A program made the position numbers and the translations under genes. Below, piece by piece: positions 8,211 to 16,706 of a stretch of DNA of 64,000 nt (its first letter is position 1; every line of letters starts with the position of its first letter). The DNA is taken from assembly GCF_018531425.1 (NCBI RefSeq), contig NZ_JAHBOI010000004.1, positions 248,001 to 312,000 on the forward strand, in the 5' to 3' direction. This DNA comes from Paenarthrobacter sp. DKR-5. GTDB taxonomy: Bacteria; Actinomycetota; Actinomycetes; Actinomycetales; Micrococcaceae. Under the pieces are notes generated by a model. The model had not been told where the DNA came from. It ran no database searches and worked only from the letters and a program-made list of their open reading frames with translations.

Positions 8211-11200
8211 TTACGGCCGGTCGCTGACGGCGAGCTGAATGTAACGCGCGGTGCCCGCTTCGACCAGCTGGGCGCGGCCGGGCGGAAGACCTGCAGCGGT
8301 GTCCGGACGGACTCCGAAGAGTTCCCCGTCAGAGGCGCGGGCCGCACCAAGGATGAGCCCGGTCCCGGACCTGCGGGCCTGCAGGAGCAGGGGGCTGCCC
8401 GCCAGCCGGGCCGCGTTCGGGCGGGCGGTCGCCAGGACGGCGGTCCCGTCCGCCGCCAGCTGCGCCACGCGCGCCTGCGCGCTGCTCCCGAGCCTGTCGG
8501 CGTCGTCCACGAGGGCAACCGTGCCGGGTGGCTGCGGTGGCACCGTGCTCCAGAAGCCCTCCGCATCCTCACCCGGCGCCGGGTGCAGCATCCGGGAGAA
8601 CCCGCCGTTGAGCGCGGCGGCCGTGTCGAGCAGGGTGGTCTTCCCCGTGCCTTCTCCGCCGACCGCAAGCAGCACCTCGCCCGGGCCGAGCGGCAGCCGG
8701 ACCGGTTCCAGGTCGTCGCCACCCACACCCACGAGCAGCGAACCCGGCGCAGGATCGGCTGTGCAGAGAGCGGACGCCGGAAAACGGTTCGGCAGCGGGA
8801 GGACCCGGAACGGTGGTTTGCAGCGTCCGCGGACCGGCCACCCGTCTACTGGCCCGAGAAACAGCTGCGCGACCGCCTCATTGTCGGGCGCCCACGGTCC
8901 CTGGGCAACGCCCCTGCCGGGTGCCGACTCGGTCTCCGGCAGCCGGGGCCAGGCGAGCCTGGCTTCCGGCGGAGACCCGGACGGGAGGAAAAGGCGGCAG
9001 GACAGCGCGGGGAAAAGACGTGAGGAGACGAGCTCGCGTTCACCGCCCACGAGCAGCGCGCACCCTCCGGCGGCAGCACTGCGGGCGAGGTCCAGCACCA
9101 GGTCCTCCGCCCAGGCGTGCGGCCCGTTCCGCCAGCGGGCCAGCCAGTGCCCCCATCCGCTGACGACCAAGGTGAGCAGCTCAGTCCCGGCGGCGGCTTC
9201 CGCGCTGTGACGCCGGCGCTCCGCCTCGGCAGCGAACAACTGCAACAGCCGCGCCGCGCGCCGCGGGTCTTCCGTCCCGCAGGCCGTGCCGGGAGCGGCT
9301 TCCGCAGCACGGGCAAGAGCACCATCACCGTCGAGCAGATAGAGCTGGCACGCGCCGGCCGAGCCTGCGGCCAGTTGGTCCACCGCGAGCCGCAGCCCCG
9401 ACGCCAGGCCGCTGGCCGGGCCGCCCACCATCGCAACGGCGGAATGACGCCGCGGGTCCCAGTCCAGACGGTTGACGCGCTGCCGGGCCGGCACGTCGAG
9501 CAGTCCCAGCCGCACCGTCCCGGTCGTCCCGTCCGGGGTGCTGGCCGGGAAGGGAAGCCGAACCGGCAGGGGCGGCGCCACGGGCCGCGGCGGGAGAGGC
9601 GCGTCGGCTGCCCTTGCTGCTTCGCGCAGCAAGGAGCACAGCGTCTCGACGCCGTTGGAGGCGCCGGTGGAACCGTCGAGGTCCGCGGCGTCCCCGTCCG
9701 GGTGCTTCCCGTCCTCAGGTGCCCAGAGCTGCTCGGCGAGGTCGAAGATCACGGGCGTGCTTGTCGCGGTGGGGGCCCGCGCCGCGGCCGTCTGAAATTC
9801 CAGCGGCGCCTGCGCCGCACGCTTCAGGAAGGCCCGGCCGGCCTGCCCCGGCCCGAGTTGCGCCGCGTCGCCGGACCCGATCACATCGATGGACTCCAGC
9901 GCCGACTGGGTCCGCAGCGCGATGCTGGTGGTGATGTTGGCACGGATGTCGGCGGATACGGCACCTTGCGGCCGCTGGGTGGCCAGCAGCAGGTGCAGTC
10001 CGAGGGACCGGCCGGTTGCGGCGATCCTGAGCAGCTCGGTTATGGCGCCGGGAACGTCGTCGACCAGGGCACGGAACTCGTCGACGACGATGACGAGCCG
10101 GGGGAGCGCCGGCCCGTCAGGCGTCCTGCGGCGGTAGTCCGCGAGGTCCTCGCACCGGGATTGCGCAAACAGGGCCTCCCGGCGCCGGACTTCTGCACGC
10201 AGCGATGCCAAGGCCCGGTGCACTGCTTCCGGCCGGAGATCCGTCAGCAGTCCCGCGCAGTGCGGCAGGTCCTGCAGCGGTCCGAGACCGGCCCCGCCCT
10301 TGAAATCCAGGAACAGGAAAGTGAGCAGCGACGGCGGCTGGCTCAGGGCGGCGGATAACACGATCGTGCGCAGCAGGACGGATTTGCCGGCGCCGGTGGT
10401 GCCGGCGACGAGGAAGTGCGGACCATCCGTGCACAAGTCGAGGACGACCGGCCCGTCAGCGCCGCAGCCGATCCGCACCGGGACGCCCACCGCCTCCGCA
10501 GGACGCCGCCAGGCATCCAGGACCGGGCGGAGGTCAACGGGCACGAGGTCACTGAGCACGCAGCGGTCCGGGACGCCGTGGTTGCTCGCCTCCTGCGGAC
10601 AGCCGCGCGCGGCAACCTGCCGGCAGAACCGGTCGAAAACACTGCTGCTGACCAGGTCCGGCACCAGGCGCAGCAGCCGGACATTCCCGCCGGCGCCCCG
10701 CCCCGGGAAGGTGAGCGCGGGATGCCCGTCGAGGGTGAGCACGAGCGGCGCGCCGGGACCCGGTGGCGGAACGGCCGGATCCCGCCGGCACCGGATCAGC
10801 CGCAGCGAACCCTGCGCACAACGGAGGGCCACGAGTCCGAGCAGCGGCGCGGGCAGAGGAGCTTGGTCGACCGCGACCAGCACGGCGCCGGAGCCAGCCG
10901 TTGCGAGTTCGGCCGCGAGCCGGTCCGGGCGCGAAGCAAGGCGCACACCCGGCAGGAACCGGGCGCTGAGGGGAAGCACCGCGGGAGCACCGAAAACGAT
11001 GACCGGTCCGGCGGAGGTGGACGCCGCGAGTTGCATCAACAGCGCCCGCACTGCGGCTCTCGTCCGTGCCGGGGTGCCGACCACGTCCAGGCACCCATGC
11101 TCCCCGAGGTCGGCTATGACCGGCACGGCCGCCAGCAGGGGCGGCACGAAGCCGGAGTCGGGCGGCTCGGTCCGCACCGCCGCAGACTGGTCTCCCAACC

Positions 11201-12191
11201 CCACCCTCAACGCAACCGTCACCGGGACGGTCCCGGGACAGGTCGGGGCTCGGAGCGGCCCGGACATGGCCCGAACGAGCAGTTCCCCGGGCCCGGGTGC
11301 CTTCCGGCTGCGCCGCCGCGCATCCTCCGCGGCGGCGGCTGCCAGCGCGGAGGCGAATTGTTTGCGCCGGCGCGCGCCACCGACGGCGGCGGGCAGCAGC
11401 AAGGCCAATGCCGAGGCTCCGCTGAACAGGAGGAACATCCACATTCCCGTCACTGCCGCCACCACGGTCCCTGCCACGAGCGGGACCAGCGCGGAGAGCA
11501 GCAGGGTCGGGCGGCCGGCACTGCCGGAGTTGCGCGGCACAGCCAGAAACTCCTCCAGGTCCTGACCCGCCGTCGGCGTGGATGCAGTGGATTCGGTTGG
11601 CTGCCCGGGCAGGCGAAGCGCGCAACGGCTGTCCCCGAACCTCAGCTCCGAGGAGGTTCCCACTTCCACTGCACCCGTCACGGGACGGCCGTCCACCTCG
11701 CAGCACCCCGCCGAGGAGAGGCTCCGAAGGAGCACCTCCGAGGCCCCGACGACCAGTTCCGCCTGCACCCGGGACAGCGCCGGGTCCCGGATCCGGATGT
11801 CGGCGGAACGTCCCACCCGGTGCAAGCCGCGCGCCGCCGGAAAGATCCGGCCGGCATCCGGTCCGCTTAGGACAACGAGGAACAATCCCGACCTCGGGGC
11901 GGCGGACCCGGGCGCGCCGCCGCAGACGAGGACCGCGCCGTCCACCAGCGGGGGAGTCCCGACGGTCAGCTCCGGCAGCGGAAGGCCGCCAACCGTAAAC
12001 CGTTGCCTGCCGAGCCGGCTGCTGAGCGCGGCTGCCAGTGCTTCGCCCGACGCACCGGCGGGAATGTCCACAGTGATCTCCCAAGGCTGCTCCGGCTGGC
12101 CGGGCGCCCCGGGCCCGAAGGCGGGCACCGCGGCTCCTGGAGGCAGCGGGCGTGCCGCGGGCCCGCGCACCACGCTGAAATGGAACACCAC
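8211..12191 (-). CDS. FHA domain plus FtsK/SpoIIIE ATPase (EccC/EssC-like)
   Basis: A 1326-residue membrane ATPase. A ubiquitin-like N-terminal part (1-90) precedes an FHA domain (about 103-195, with GLHRVGRSADIRIRDPALSR). Two membrane segments follow (229-272), then an FtsK/SpoIIIE motor with Walker A VAGTTGAGKS (~595-605) and Walker B RLVIVVDEF (~702). A second, more divergent ATPase module near the C-terminus carries GGEGTGKTTLLD (~1182). The order ubiquitin/FHA, two TM, tandem ATPases is that of type VII secretion ATPases such as EssC. I start at the first of two GTG codons after GGGAG; the frame is open much further upstream but there overlaps the divergent glycosyltransferase. No WXG100, EccB, EccD or EccE gene is near, so its substrate is unknown. 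Confidence 0.85.
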   Translation of the reverse strand: MVFHFSVVRGPAARPLPPGAAVPAFGPGAPGQPEQPWEITVDIPAGASGEALAAALSSRLGRQRFTVGGLPLPELTVGTPPLVDGAVLVCGGAPGSAAPRSGLFLVVLSGPDAGRIFPAARGLHRVGRSADIRIRDPALSRVQAELVVGASEVLLRSLSSAGCCEVDGRPVTGAVEVGTSSELRFGDSRCALRLPGQPTESTASTPTAGQDLEEFLAVPRNSGSAGRPTLLLSALVPLVAGTVVAAVTGMWMFLLFSGASALALLLPAAVGGARRRKQFASALAAAAAEDARRRSRKAPGPGELLVRAMSGPLRAPTCPGTVPVTVALRVGLGDQSAAVRTEPPDSGFVPPLLAAVPVIADLGEHGCLDVVGTPARTRAAVRALLMQLAASTSAGPVIVFGAPAVLPLSARFLPGVRLASRPDRLAAELATAGSGAVLVAVDQAPLPAPLLGLVALRCAQGSLRLIRCRRDPAVPPPGPGAPLVLTLDGHPALTFPGRGAGGNVRLLRLVPDLVSSSVFDRFCRQVAARGCPQEASNHGVPDRCVLSDLVPVDLRPVLDAWRRPAEAVGVPVRIGCGADGPVVLDLCTDGPHFLVAGTTGAGKSVLLRTIVLSAALSQPPSLLTFLFLDFKGGAGLGPLQDLPHCAGLLTDLRPEAVHRALASLRAEVRRREALFAQSRCEDLADYRRRTPDGPALPRLVIVVDEFRALVDDVPGAITELLRIAATGRSLGLHLLLATQRPQGAVSADIRANITTSIALRTQSALESIDVIGSGDAAQLGPGQAGRAFLKRAAQAPLEFQTAAARAPTATSTPVIFDLAEQLWAPEDGKHPDGDAADLDGSTGASNGVETLCSLLREAARAADAPLPPRPVAPPLPVRLPFPASTPDGTTGTVRLGLLDVPARQRVNRLDWDPRRHSAVAMVGGPASGLASGLRLAVDQLAAGSAGACQLYLLDGDGALARAAEAAPGTACGTEDPRRAARLLQLFAAEAERRRHSAEAAAGTELLTLVVSGWGHWLARWRNGPHAWAEDLVLDLARSAAAGGCALLVGGERELVSSRLFPALSCRLFLPSGSPPEARLAWPRLPETESAPGRGVAQGPWAPDNEAVAQLFLGPVDGWPVRGRCKPPFRVLPLPNRFPASALCTADPAPGSLLVGVGGDDLEPVRLPLGPGEVLLAVGGEGTGKTTLLDTAAALNGGFSRMLHPAPGEDAEGFWSTVPPQPPGTVALVDDADRLGSSAQARVAQLAADGTAVLATARPNAARLAGSPLLLQARRSGTGLILGAARASDGELFGVRPDTAAGLPPGRAQLVEAGTARYIQLAVSDRP

Positions 12192-12388
12192 TGTGACTCC
12201 CGCCTCCCGATCCTCCCGTCCGTACCTGCCACCGTAGGGCCGGGCTCGACCGGGGCGGAGACGGCCGGAAGGCCATGTGGAAGAGCAAGGGCCGTTGCAG
12301 CCCCGGGGAGGATCAGTGCGCCGATACGAGCGGCGCCCCCTCCCGCCCGCCGCCGCCCTCACAGGCCGGGACCCGGACCCGGCTCTCA

Positions 12389-12394
12389 TACAAT
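12389..12394 (+). promoter_or_regulatory. -10 hexamer TACAAT of a leaderless transcript
   Basis: It lies seven bases before the GTG at 12402, the chosen start of the fused glycosyltransferase. Confidence 0.55.
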
Positions 12395-12401
12395 GGGGAC
12401 C

Positions 12402-14243
12402 GTGTCTAACCAGCAGCCGCCCGTGACAGAGCCCAGGACGGTCGCCGTCGTCGTTTCCTTCAACCGCCGCGAACTCCTGCTGAAGACCCTGCAGGGAATC
12501 GTTTCCGCGGTCTCGGTTCCGGCCGCCGTCGTTGTCGTGGACAACGGTTCCAGCGACGGCTCCGCTGACGCCGCCCGCGGCTTCAGCTCCCCGGTGCCGG
12601 TGGATGTCGTCGCACTGGAACGCAACACCGGGGGCGCCGGGGGGTTCACCGTGGGGCTGGCCCACGCGCTCGCCGAACACCATGCCGACCTCGTCTGGCT
12701 GATGGACGACGACACCGTCCCGACGGAGGGCACGCTCGCCGAAGCCCTGAAGGTCTGGAGCACCTACGCGCCGAACCAGGCGGTCCGCCCCGCCTTTGTC
12801 GCTTCGAAGGTCGTCTGGACCGACGGCCGGGACCACCCCATGAACACTCCCCGGCAACGCCCGGGGGTCACGGCCGCTGCCCTGCGGCTCGCCGCCGACG
12901 TCGGTGCCATGCCTGTGCGCAGCGCATCGTTCGTCTCCCTCCTGGTCGACGCCGCCGCGGTGCGGCGCGTGGGCCTGCCGGTCGCGGACTACTTCCTGTG
13001 GAATGACGATTTCGAATACTCCACCCGGCTGGCGCGGCACGGCGCCGGGCTGTACGCGCCGGCCAGTGTTGTCGTGCACCACACCAAGACCTTTGGATCC
13101 ACGGACGCGGATCCGGGCGAACGCTTCTTCTGGGAGGTGCGCAACAAGAGCTGGATGTGGCTGCGCTCGCGGTCCCTGGCCCCCGCCGAAAAGCTCCTCT
13201 ACGGAGGCTCCAGCCTGCTGCGGTGGGGCCGCACCGTGCGCAAGTCCCGGAACAAGGGCCTGCTGCTGCGCTGCCTGGCCAAGGGGCTGGCGGCGGGCGC
13301 CGGCACCTCGCCGCGGCCCAACTCCGCAGTCCTCGGCGGCGTCTACGAGCTGCCCGAGCAGCTGCCCGTCGGCACCGCCGGAGGCAAGGGCAGTGCGGCC
13401 GGCTCCGGCGGGGCTCCGCTGGAGTTTTCCGTGCTGCTGCCGATCTACGACGGCGACGACGCCGGCTTCTTCCGGCGTGCCTTCGCATCGGTCACCGCGG
13501 ACCAGACCCGGCCTCCCGCTGAGGTGGTCATCGTCCGGGACGGACCGCTGAACGCCGCCTTGGCGGCCGCGGTCGACGAAACCATTGCCGCCAGCACGGT
13601 GCCGGTCGTCGACGTTCCGCTCAAGCGCAACGAGGGCCTTGCCGCGGCGCTCGACGCCGGACTTCTCGCCTGCACGCACGAGGTAGTGGCCAGGATGGAC
13701 GCCGACGACGTCTCGCTGCCGGACCGCTTCAAGCTCCAGCTGCCCGTCATCGAGGCGGGGGCTGACCTGGTCGGCTCGGCGCTTGAGGAGTTCAGCGGCG
13801 CCGAGGACAACATCGTTGCGGTCCGGCGGATGGAGACCGACCCGGCACGGATCGCGCGCGAGGCCCGCTTCAAGGACCCGTTCAACCACCCCAGCGTGGT
13901 GTACCGCAAGTCCGCGGTCGCGGCCGCGGGCGGCTACCGGAGACTGGACCTGATGGAGGACTACTGGCTATTCGCGAGGATGATCGCCTCCGGCGCCTCG
14001 GTCGCCAACGTCGAGCAGTCCCTGCTGAAGTACCGGGTCAGTTCCGGCGCCTATGCGCGCCGCGGCGGGATCAGGCTGCTCCGCGCCGAGCTTGAGCTGC
14101 AGGCCAGGTTCCTGGGGGAGGGCTTCACCGGTCCGCTGCAGTTCGCCCGCAATGTCGCCGTCCGAGGCGGCTACCGGCTGGTCCCGGAACCGCTGCGGCG
14201 GGCGGCCTACCGCACACTGATCGCGGCGCGGCCCGGCCGGTGA
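12402..14243 (+). CDS. fused double GT2 glycosyltransferase
   Basis: 613 residues holding two GT-A glycosyltransferase domains in one chain. The first (about 10-290) has VAVVVSFNRRELL, VVVDNGSSDGS, NTGGAGGF and the metal-binding LMDDDTVP near residue 100; NTGGAGGF is typical of the rhamnosyl- and galactofuranosyltransferase type. The second (about 345-560) begins EFSVLLPIYDGDD and has RMDADDVSLPDRF near 430, typical of amylovoran-type GT2 enzymes. A Gly/Ser/Ala-rich linker joins them. The start is the GTG seven bases after TACAAT; an ATG three codons upstream lies within that hexamer and is less likely. It opens the polysaccharide region. Donor and acceptor sugars cannot be told from sequence. 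Confidence 0.85.
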   Translation: MSNQQPPVTEPRTVAVVVSFNRRELLLKTLQGIVSAVSVPAAVVVVDNGSSDGSADAARGFSSPVPVDVVALERNTGGAGGFTVGLAHALAEHHADLVWLMDDDTVPTEGTLAEALKVWSTYAPNQAVRPAFVASKVVWTDGRDHPMNTPRQRPGVTAAALRLAADVGAMPVRSASFVSLLVDAAAVRRVGLPVADYFLWNDDFEYSTRLARHGAGLYAPASVVVHHTKTFGSTDADPGERFFWEVRNKSWMWLRSRSLAPAEKLLYGGSSLLRWGRTVRKSRNKGLLLRCLAKGLAAGAGTSPRPNSAVLGGVYELPEQLPVGTAGGKGSAAGSGGAPLEFSVLLPIYDGDDAGFFRRAFASVTADQTRPPAEVVIVRDGPLNAALAAAVDETIAASTVPVVDVPLKRNEGLAAALDAGLLACTHEVVARMDADDVSLPDRFKLQLPVIEAGADLVGSALEEFSGAEDNIVAVRRMETDPARIAREARFKDPFNHPSVVYRKSAVAAAGGYRRLDLMEDYWLFARMIASGASVANVEQSLLKYRVSSGAYARRGGIRLLRAELELQARFLGEGFTGPLQFARNVAVRGGYRLVPEPLRRAAYRTLIAARPGR

Positions 14244-14261
14244 GCAGTGTCACACCTGCCC

Positions 14262-14287
14262 GCTGCGTCGCCGGCCGGGGACGCAGC
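14262..14287 (+). terminator. weak hairpin after the fused glycosyltransferase
   Basis: An 8-bp stem (GCTGCGTC and GACGCAGC) with a 10-base loop. There is no clear U tract. Confidence 0.35.
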
Positions 14288-14303
14288 TTCCGGGTGGACC
14301 CGA

Positions 14304-14309
14304 TAGCCT
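14304..14309 (+). promoter_or_regulatory. possible -10 hexamer TAGCCT upstream of wbpA
   Basis: It would give a leader of about 65 bases that carries the AGGAAAGG ahead of the wbpA start. No convincing -35 was found. Confidence 0.35.
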
Positions 14310-14380
14310 AAGGTGGGATAGGCGTGCCCGGAGACCGGTGCCGCCCGAAGGTTTGTCATGAGGAAAGGCGCCCAAGTTCC

Positions 14381-15670
14381 GTGAAGATCGCTGTCATTGC
14401 CCTGGGAAAGATCGGTCTGCCGCTGGCCGTGCAGTTCGCATCAAAGGGCCACGAGGTCGTCGGTGTGGACGTCAACGCCAAAGTGGTGGAACTGGTCAAC
14501 GCGGGGACCGAGCCGTTCCCGGGCGAGGACCAGCTCGCGCAGAAACTCTCCGAGTCCGTTTCGGCAGGCCGGCTGCGCGCAACCACCGACTATGCCGACG
14601 CCGTCCCGGGTGCCGACGCCGTCGTGCTGGTGGTGCCGCTGTTCGTCGACGCGGAGGCGAAGCCGGACTTCGGCTGGATGGATGAGGCCACCGCGGAACT
14701 GGCCAAGCACCTGACCCCCGGAACGCTCGTCTCCTATGAGACCACGCTGCCGGTCGGAACCACCCGCAGCCGTTGGAAGCCGGCGCTGGAAGCCGGGTCG
14801 GGCCTGACCGAAGGCAAGGATTTCCACCTCGTGTTCTCGCCCGAGCGCGTGCTCACCGGCCGTGTCTTCGCGGACCTGCGCAAGTACCCCAAGCTCGTCG
14901 GCGGCCTCTCCGCCGAAGGGGCAGCGCAGGCAGTGACGTTCTATGAAGCCGTGCTGGACTTCGACGAGCGGCCCGACCTGAAGCGCGCGAACGGCGTCTG
15001 GGACCTCGGCTCGGCCGAGGCCTCCGAGCTGGCCAAGCTCGCCGAAACCACCTACCGGGACGTGAACATCGGCCTGGCGAACCAGTTCGCGCGCTTCGCG
15101 GCGACCGTGGGCATCGACATCTACCAGGTCATTGAAGCGTCGAACTCGCAGCCGTACAGCCACATCCACCAGCCCGGCATCGCCGTCGGCGGCCACTGCA
15201 TCCCTGTCTACCCGCGCCTCTACCTCTGGAACGACCCGGAAGCCACCGTGGTCCGTGCGGCCCGCGCCGCGAACGCCGGAATGCCGGATTACACTGTGGG
15301 CCTGCTCGAAGGAGCGTACGGTGACCTCTCCGGTGCCCGCGTCGCAGTGCTGGGCGCGGCGTACCGCGGTGGCGTGAAGGAGACGGCGTTCTCCGGCGTC
15401 TTCGACGCCGTGAAGGCGATCACCGAACGCGGCGGCACCGCGCTGGTCAACGATCCGCTCTACTCCGACGAGGAACTCGCCCGGCTCGGCTTTGAGCCGT
15501 ACCACTTCGGCGAGCCCGTCGACGCCGCCGTCGTCCAGGCCGACCACGCCGACTACCGGTCCCTCGGCCCGGCCGACCTGCCGGGAGCCAAGGTCTTCAT
15601 CGACGGCCGCCGCGTGAGCAGCGCCGACAAGTGGGACGGCGTGACCTACCGGGTCATCGGCAAGGCCTGA
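14381..15670 (+). CDS. wbpA: nucleotide-sugar dehydrogenase, WbpA-like
   Basis: 429 residues of the UDP-glucose/GDP-mannose dehydrogenase family, an NAD-dependent four-electron oxidation of C6 to a carboxylate. The Rossmann motif is IAVIALGKIGLP at the N-terminus; the catalytic Cys is C273 in AVGGHCIPVYP; the C-terminal UDP-binding domain follows. It resembles the WbpA/WecC branch acting on UDP-GlcNAc or UDP-ManNAc rather than UDP-glucose dehydrogenase. With wbpD, wbpE, wbpB and wbpI nearby, UDP-GlcNAc is the expected substrate. The GTG start follows AGGAAAGG by about 12 bases; a GTG at 14324 is in frame but poorly placed. Confidence 0.85.
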   Translation: MKIAVIALGKIGLPLAVQFASKGHEVVGVDVNAKVVELVNAGTEPFPGEDQLAQKLSESVSAGRLRATTDYADAVPGADAVVLVVPLFVDAEAKPDFGWMDEATAELAKHLTPGTLVSYETTLPVGTTRSRWKPALEAGSGLTEGKDFHLVFSPERVLTGRVFADLRKYPKLVGGLSAEGAAQAVTFYEAVLDFDERPDLKRANGVWDLGSAEASELAKLAETTYRDVNIGLANQFARFAATVGIDIYQVIEASNSQPYSHIHQPGIAVGGHCIPVYPRLYLWNDPEATVVRAARAANAGMPDYTVGLLEGAYGDLSGARVAVLGAAYRGGVKETAFSGVFDAVKAITERGGTALVNDPLYSDEELARLGFEPYHFGEPVDAAVVQADHADYRSLGPADLPGAKVFIDGRRVSSADKWDGVTYRVIGKA

Positions 15671-15770
15671 TCAAACGCAGCACTCCACTCCCGGCGGCGG
15701 TTGCAGCCACTCGCCGTTCTTGTACACCTAAATCCCGCCCTACCGGGCGCCGGACAACGAGTTGGGACAC

Positions 15771-16706
15771 ATGTTCGAACAGCAGATTGCGGCCATCGTT
15801 CCGTGCCATAACGAACGAGGCGCCATTGCCAAGGTAGTCGCAGACCTGAAGGCAGCGGTCCCCGGCATGACCGTCTACGTCTACGACAACGCGAGCACCG
15901 ACGGCACCGACGAGGTGGCGCGTGCCGCCGGCGCGGAGGTGCGGTACGAGCACCTCAAGGGCAAGGGCAATGTGGTGCGCCGGGCCATGGCGGACATCGA
16001 CGCGGACATCTACCTGCTCATCGACGGGGACGACACCTACGACGCCGCGGCCGCACCGGAACTCATCCGGACGTTGCTTGAAGGGCCCTTCGACCAAGTG
16101 ACCGGCGTCCGGGCGCAGCAGACGGATTCGGCCTACCGTGCCGGTCATGAACTGGGCAACCGGGCCTTCAACTCGATCGTCGGACGGATCTTCGGTTACC
16201 CGGTCAGCGACATGCTCAGCGGGTACCGTGTGTTCTCCCGCCGCTTCGTGAAGTCCTTCCCAGCCGTTTCGAAAGCCTTCGAGATCGAAACCGAACTGAC
16301 GGTGCATGCGATCAATGCCCGCGTGCCGCAGGCGGAACGGACCGTGAAGTTCCAGGACCGCGCCGAAGGCACCGAGAGCAAGCTGCGCACGTACCACGAC
16401 GGGATCCGCATCCTCTCGATGATCCTCAAACTGGTCCACCACGAGCGGCCGCTGCTGCTGCACGGAATCATTTCCGGCCTGCTCTTCCTCGCCGGCCTGA
16501 TCTTCGGGCTGCCCGTTATCGTCGAATTCCTGCACACTGGCCTGGTGCCCAAGCTGCCGACGGCGGTGCTGGCTTCCTCGCTGGTGCTGCTGTCCGTCCT
16601 CGCACTGATGATCGGGATCCTCCTCGACGGCCTGCGCAAGATCCGCCAGGAGAACGCCCGGACGGCCTACCTGACAATGCCCGCTCCGGCGCCGGTCCGT
16701 CGATGA
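15771..16706 (+). CDS. membrane-anchored GT2 glycosyltransferase (polyprenyl-phosphate sugar synthase type)
   Basis: 311 residues. A DPM-synthase-like GT-A domain has IVPCHNERGAI, VYDNASTDGT and the metal site LIDGDDTYD near residue 83, followed by YPVSDMLSGYRVFSRRFVKS. Two membrane helices near the C-terminus (GIISGLLFLAGLIFGLPVIV and VLASSLVLLSVLALMIGILL) anchor it. Such enzymes transfer a sugar to polyprenyl phosphate or to a lipid-linked chain on the cytoplasmic face. I use the ATG; a TTG three codons upstream is in frame. The next gene overlaps its end by four bases (ATGA), so the two are probably translated together. Confidence 0.8.
   Translation: MFEQQIAAIVPCHNERGAIAKVVADLKAAVPGMTVYVYDNASTDGTDEVARAAGAEVRYEHLKGKGNVVRRAMADIDADIYLLIDGDDTYDAAAAPELIRTLLEGPFDQVTGVRAQQTDSAYRAGHELGNRAFNSIVGRIFGYPVSDMLSGYRVFSRRFVKSFPAVSKAFEIETELTVHAINARVPQAERTVKFQDRAEGTESKLRTYHDGIRILSMILKLVHHERPLLLHGIISGLLFLAGLIFGLPVIVEFLHTGLVPKLPTAVLASSLVLLSVLALMIGILLDGLRKIRQENARTAYLTMPAPAPVRR

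Noticed and set aside
12192-13889. Upstream extension of the FtsK-like open frame to 1892 residues
   Set aside because: The extra part is antisense to the fused glycosyltransferase, and a GTG with GGGAG marks a better start at 12191.
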